This document shows positions 60,939 to 64,000 of a stretch of DNA of 64,000 nucleotides, piece after piece. A model generated the notes under the pieces. It saw only the letters and a program-made list of their open reading frames with translations, was not told the DNA's origin and did no database searches. The stretch's first letter is position 1; the number at the start of each line of letters is the position of its first letter. The position numbers and the translations under genes were made by a program. The stretch is from Microbacterium forte (GTDB lineage Bacteria; Actinomycetota; Actinomycetes; Actinomycetales; Microbacteriaceae). The stretch is taken from positions 3,100,001-3,164,000 of the forward strand of contig NZ_CP116871.1 in assembly GCF_031885415.1 (NCBI RefSeq), read 5' to 3'.

Positions 60939-62222
60939 ATGTCACAGGCCCTCCGGACGTTCGGGCGCATCATCGCGCGGCACTGGCCTGCGCTCATGGC
61001 CTGGTATCTCGGCGGCGAGGCTCTGCACCGTGTGCTCATCGAGTTCGCCGGATTCGTCGGCGGCCACACCACGCTCGGGGGCCTGCTGCTGCTGCCGCTG
61101 GCGGTCGCCGCTCGTCTCGTCTCGTACGTCGCGATGTATCTCACGGTGCGGCCGTCGCTGCCGCACAGCCGCCGGGAGGATGCGGGTGGCATCCGCGAGT
61201 TCGGCTCGGCCACGCTCGCGGCTATCCTGCCGTTCTTCGCGTTCTACACCGCGTGGGGTCTGCTCGACGCCGACCAGATCGAGTTCTTCCAGATCGCGCT
61301 CGCCGTGGCGCTGCCCCAGTCCGGGGAGGGATTCTCGCAGATCGGCGACCGCGGCGGACTGATCTCGGTCGGTGTGCTGCCAGTGACGGTGCTCGTGATC
61401 GCCCTGGTCGCGCGACTGCTCTTGACCCGGTTCGCCGCCAGGCTGCCGCGCTGGACGATCATCCTCGCCACCTACGCAGAGGTGCTGTGGACATTCATGC
61501 TCTTCACGCTCGTCGCACGGTGGTGGACGAGCGTCCTCGACTGGTTCGCCGAGCGCCAGGCCGTCGGCTGGCTGCGAGGATTCGGCGACTGGTTCGCCGT
61601 GAACCTCGAGCCCATCGCCGCGGTCTGGGAGGGAACGACCTGGCTCGTCGGAATCCTGGTCGCCGCACTCATCGTCCCCGCTGCCTGGCTCACGGTGGCC
61701 GGCGTGATCTTCGGCACGACCTTCGACTCGACCCCGGCGTTCTCGCGGTTCGGTGGGGGAGCGGCCCGCGGTGCGGCGATGAGCATCGCGCGCACCCTGG
61801 TGATGCGGCTCGAGGGCCTCTGGGCGGCCGTCACGGTGATCTGGCGCGGCGGACCGCTGCTCTTCGGCGCCTACGCGCTGGCCTATGCGCTGTGGGCGTT
61901 CGCCGAGCAGGCGGGAACCCGCGGCGTGCTGCTGCTCATCGGCGGCCATGAACGGTGGTTCTGGGCCGGGGTCTTCCCCCTCATCGCCGTCGCGATCGCG
62001 GCAGTGGCCGAACCGCTGAGGGTGGCGATCGTCGCGACGGCGTATGACAGCGTCATCGGCCGCCCCCGCTCTGGCCTCGACACCCGTCCCTCAGGGGTCG
62101 ATGCGGAAGCGAGCGAGGTCGTCGTCGCTCCCCTCGATGTCGAGCAGGAAGGGACCTTCGGCGTCCTCGGGCAGCAGGAACGTCAGCAGGATGCGGTACG
62201 ACGCCGATTCGGGAAGGCATGA
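60939..62222 (+). CDS. Polytopic membrane protein of unknown function
   Basis: 427 residues as read, with about eight TM helices (for example LLLLPLAVAARLVSYVAMYL, ATLAAILPFFAFYTAWGLL, VGVLPVTVLVIALVARLLL, IVPAAWLTVAGVIFGTTF). TACGGT (60926-60931) lies 7 nt before the ATG. The last ~60 residues (from RPRSGLDTRPSGVDAE) are hydrophilic and run antisense across the convergent gene at 62091-62576 for 132 nt; this tail is probably accidental read-through after loss of an earlier stop. No family is recognised. Confidence 0.75.
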   Translation: MSQALRTFGRIIARHWPALMAWYLGGEALHRVLIEFAGFVGGHTTLGGLLLLPLAVAARLVSYVAMYLTVRPSLPHSRREDAGGIREFGSATLAAILPFFAFYTAWGLLDADQIEFFQIALAVALPQSGEGFSQIGDRGGLISVGVLPVTVLVIALVARLLLTRFAARLPRWTIILATYAEVLWTFMLFTLVARWWTSVLDWFAERQAVGWLRGFGDWFAVNLEPIAAVWEGTTWLVGILVAALIVPAAWLTVAGVIFGTTFDSTPAFSRFGGGAARGAAMSIARTLVMRLEGLWAAVTVIWRGGPLLFGAYALAYALWAFAEQAGTRGVLLLIGGHERWFWAGVFPLIAVAIAAVAEPLRVAIVATAYDSVIGRPRSGLDTRPSGVDAEASEVVVAPLDVEQEGTFGVLGQQERQQDAVRRRFGKA

Positions 62223-62576
62223 GTTCTCGCCTTCGTCGGAGGGTACGACGAGGCTCTTCCGAGAGCTGAGCCAGGTCCGATCCCTGTCGATCTCGGTGAG
62301 TGCGGCCTGCCCGCAGAGTGCGGCATCCGACCCGCCGCTCGACGCCAGTCGGATGCTGAGCACGCGTGTGTCCTCGGGCGTCTCGAACTCACCCCACTCG
62401 GTCGGGCCGAGCGTGAGCGTCTGCCCCGCGATGTCGACCGTCGACTCGGCTTCGATCACGCGATCGGTCGGCCGGATGCTGGGCACGATGTCGAGCCACA
62501 CGGTGGCACCGAGCATGGCCACGGCAGCGATCGCCAGCGCGATCAGTGACCGGCGCTGCCTCCTCCACCACGTCAC
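62091..62576 (-). CDS. Single-TM hypothetical protein
   Basis: 161 residues from a GTG in a GTGA overlap. An N-terminal TM anchor (SLIALAIAAVAMLGATVWLD) is followed by an extracytoplasmic beta-rich domain with two Cys (AALCGQ and NSCLPES). Third gene of a minus-strand operon of similar membrane-anchored proteins. The downstream end overlaps the convergent membrane-protein frame. Function unknown. Confidence 0.72.
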   Translation of the reverse strand: MTWWRRQRRSLIALAIAAVAMLGATVWLDIVPSIRPTDRVIEAESTVDIAGQTLTLGPTEWGEFETPEDTRVLSIRLASSGGSDAALCGQAALTEIDRDRTWLSSRKSLVVPSDEGENSCLPESASYRILLTFLLPEDAEGPFLLDIEGSDDDLARFRIDP

Positions 62577-63130
62577 GGCGCGCTCAACTCGGGGTCGTCG
62601 AGCTCGACGCTCGGAGTGCGGGGCAGATCATCGAGGTCGAGCGGGATCGTGATCAGGTCGTCGAGCTCGGCGGTGAGATACGACGAGGTGAGACGCAGCT
62701 CGGCGCGTCCGGACGTGACATCGGGCGGCAGCTCGAAGGCCAGGGTGCCGACGGTGTCGATGCCCAGCCGCAGCGGGGTCGACATCAACGACGCATCCGG
62801 TCGCTCGCTCGCCTGGAACACGCGGTCGCCGACGGCCAGCGTCGCCAGATTCATCGCAGCGTCGACTTCTGTGTGCGCGGCCGAGGCGATGACCGTCACG
62901 ACGAGCCAGTTGCCCTCCGCGCTCCAGTCGGCACCCGGCACCGCGACCTCGTCGGTGAAGGTCGCATCGGTCGCCGCCGCGATCAGTGTGCGCGACTCGA
63001 CGGGTTCGCCGAAAGATCCGCGCACCTCGGTGGGGCCGATGACGTCGTCGTCGGTGGGGGTCACGGCGGTCACGGCACCGGCGGCGATCACCAGGGCGGC
63101 CCCGAGCAGCCAGGGCGTCGCGCGCCTCAC
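62573..63130 (-). CDS. Single-TM hypothetical protein
   Basis: 185 residues from GTG 63130, which lies in a 4-nt overlap with the upstream gene. The anchor WLLGAALVIAAGAVTAVTP is followed by a beta-sandwich-like region (SFGEPVESRTLIAAATDATF ... LRLGIDTVGTLAFELPPDV) of the kind in DUF4352-type domains. A much longer N-terminus is open in frame but is not credible. Second gene of the operon. Confidence 0.72.
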   Translation of the reverse strand: MRRATPWLLGAALVIAAGAVTAVTPTDDDVIGPTEVRGSFGEPVESRTLIAAATDATFTDEVAVPGADWSAEGNWLVVTVIASAAHTEVDAAMNLATLAVGDRVFQASERPDASLMSTPLRLGIDTVGTLAFELPPDVTSGRAELRLTSSYLTAELDDLITIPLDLDDLPRTPSVELDDPELSAP

Positions 63131-63846
63131 GGTGCCTCCTGCGCGGTCATGGAGATGCGCGAGCTGAGTGCGGCGGGGCGCCAGCTGACGGCTCGCGACG
63201 AGAGGACGACCTGTCCGCGGCGCGTCTCCACCTCGTACACGTCGAGCGACACGGCACCGTCGGGGAACGCATCCTCGGGAATCGTCCAGGCGAAGGTCAC
63301 CTGGCTGGGGACGCCCGGCTGCAGGACCACCTGCCCCGATGAGCCGTCCGCCCGCCATACGTCGACCGAGTCGGTCGCGGTGACGCCCTTCAGCGCGAGG
63401 AGCGGACTCTCGGTGTTGACGAACCCCGTGCTCACTCGGTCGGCGGTGGTGCCGACCCCGATCGGTGAATTCGAGAGGTTCTCCATGCGGGTGCTCATCA
63501 CCAGGAACTTCTCGCCCGGCTCCGCCTCGAGGTACTCCGATTCGATCTCGGTGGCGAACTCGGCGCCGAGCACGGTGATCGCATACATCGAGGTGCGCGC
63601 CTCGTCATCGGGGCCGAGCATGGCCGGCGACGCCTCTGCCCGGGTGAGCCCGCCCATCGCCGCGACGACGATGGCCAGGGCGACCAGGGCGGCAGCCGCC
63701 ACCCAGATCCAGCGGGGGAGCTCTGCGACGGCGTGCGCCCAGCGCGCGAGTGCCTCCCGAACGACGGTTCCGGCACGCGCGGCAGCAGGTGCGGCGAATG
63801 GCGCGGCTGATCGCGACGCGCCGTCGTGATCCCCCGTCTTGCTCAC
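63127..63846 (-). CDS. Single-TM hypothetical protein
   Basis: 239 residues from GTG 63846. A ~45-residue cytoplasmic Ala/Arg-rich segment precedes the TM helix WIWVAAAALVALAIVVAAMGG, then an extracytoplasmic beta domain (GEKFLVMSTRMENLSNSPIGV ... SQVTFAWTIPEDAFPDG). The mature fold seems related to the next two proteins in the operon. No ribosome site is strong. Function unknown; secretion or envelope sensing is a guess from topology. Confidence 0.72.
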   Translation of the reverse strand: MSKTGDHDGASRSAAPFAAPAAARAGTVVREALARWAHAVAELPRWIWVAAAALVALAIVVAAMGGLTRAEASPAMLGPDDEARTSMYAITVLGAEFATEIESEYLEAEPGEKFLVMSTRMENLSNSPIGVGTTADRVSTGFVNTESPLLALKGVTATDSVDVWRADGSSGQVVLQPGVPSQVTFAWTIPEDAFPDGAVSLDVYEVETRRGQVVLSSRAVSWRPAALSSRISMTAQEAP

Positions 63847-63882
63847 GAGGTCAGCCTACCCAGGGGGTTCGCCCGCCGGCGA

Positions 63883-64000
63883 TCAGGAGCACGTCTCGAA
63901 CACGTACTCCTCGTGCCCCGGCGTGACGAGGTCGCGATCCCGCAGCACCATCGACCCCGGCGCCTCGTCGTCGGCGCACATCTCGGCGAACGACCGCGGC
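63883..64000 (-). CDS. Partial hypothetical protein (C-terminal end)
   Basis: The frame is open at the window end and stops at TGA (63883-63885). The 38 readable residues include SFAEMCADDEAPG and EEYVFETCS, with two Cys that could form a disulfide in an exported protein. It lies 37 nt upstream of the single-TM operon on the same strand and may be its first gene. Too short to classify. Confidence 0.5.
   Translation of the reverse strand, partial: PRSFAEMCADDEAPGSMVLRDRDLVTPGHEEYVFETCS

Noticed and set aside
1..64000. CRISPR arrays, tRNA or rRNA genes, insertion sequences, phage genes.
   Set aside because: No regularly spaced repeats, cloverleaf or T-loop consensus, transposase motifs or terminal inverted repeats with target duplications were found.

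Overview
The window is high-GC actinobacterial DNA. Dense coding, many ATGA/GTGA 4-nt gene overlaps, GTG starts, -10 hexamers placed 6-7 nt before start codons, and families such as DUF6458, DUF1206, GPP34 and the DUF7882-like small proteins point to Microbacteriaceae, most likely Microbacterium. That assignment is an inference from gene content. I see no rRNA, tRNA, CRISPR, phage or IS element, and no gene-free stretch above 300 bases.

Layout. 1-8.5 kb: a hexuronate/glycoside catabolic operon on the + strand (C-terminus of a beta-glucuronidase, mannonate dehydratase, gluconokinase, LacI regulator, then MFS transporter, Gfo/Idh/MocA and SDR dehydrogenases and a GH43-type protein). A LacI-type operator and a short leader ORF precede the transporter. 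8.8-15.4 kb: a ROK repressor divergent from a GH36 alpha-galactosidase and a sugar ABC importer without its own ATPase. 15.5-22.3 kb: small regulators (TetR, MerR), a GPP34 protein, a small multidrug-export-type protein, glutaminase, lipoproteins, a NIPSNAP protein and a BLUF blue-light sensor coupled to a 72-residue protein. 22.4-26.1 kb: ABC exporter plus histidine kinase and response regulator in one overlapping operon. 26.2-31.8 kb: LLM flavin oxidoreductase with a GH13 enzyme, an NnrD / histidine phosphatase operon, and a cyclodeaminase-like protein.

31.8-39.2 kb: a divergent glycan cluster of six glycosyltransferase-type genes plus a WcbI-like protein. All five internal junctions are 4-nt overlaps, and no flippase, polymerase or exporter is present. 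39.2-44.5 kb: small paralogous hypothetical proteins, DNA polymerase IV, an ArsR/low-molecular-weight phosphatase fusion, and membrane proteins. 44.6-53.7 kb: an alcohol dehydrogenase/MFS operon divergent from an XRE/MmyB regulator, a DHA2 efflux pump with its MarR regulator under a tandem-operator promoter, a second MarR paralogue, and flavin enzymes. 53.7-60.9 kb: ThrE-type exporter, Mn-catalase, an internally deleted fatty-acid desaturase, a zinc alcohol/formaldehyde dehydrogenase, an SRPBCC protein and a CYP152-type P450 peroxygenase, which suggests peroxide and lipid stress functions. 60.9-64 kb: a polytopic membrane protein whose C-terminus runs antisense into an operon of three single-TM proteins, then a partial gene at the edge.

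The most unusual items are the exporter-less glycosyltransferase/WcbI cluster, the 88-bp interrupted palindrome with outward-facing TTGAC boxes, the His-box-deleted desaturase, the repeated GTTG-N8-CAAC operators, the leaderless-start pattern, the three families of paired small proteins, and the coupled BLUF/small-protein pair.
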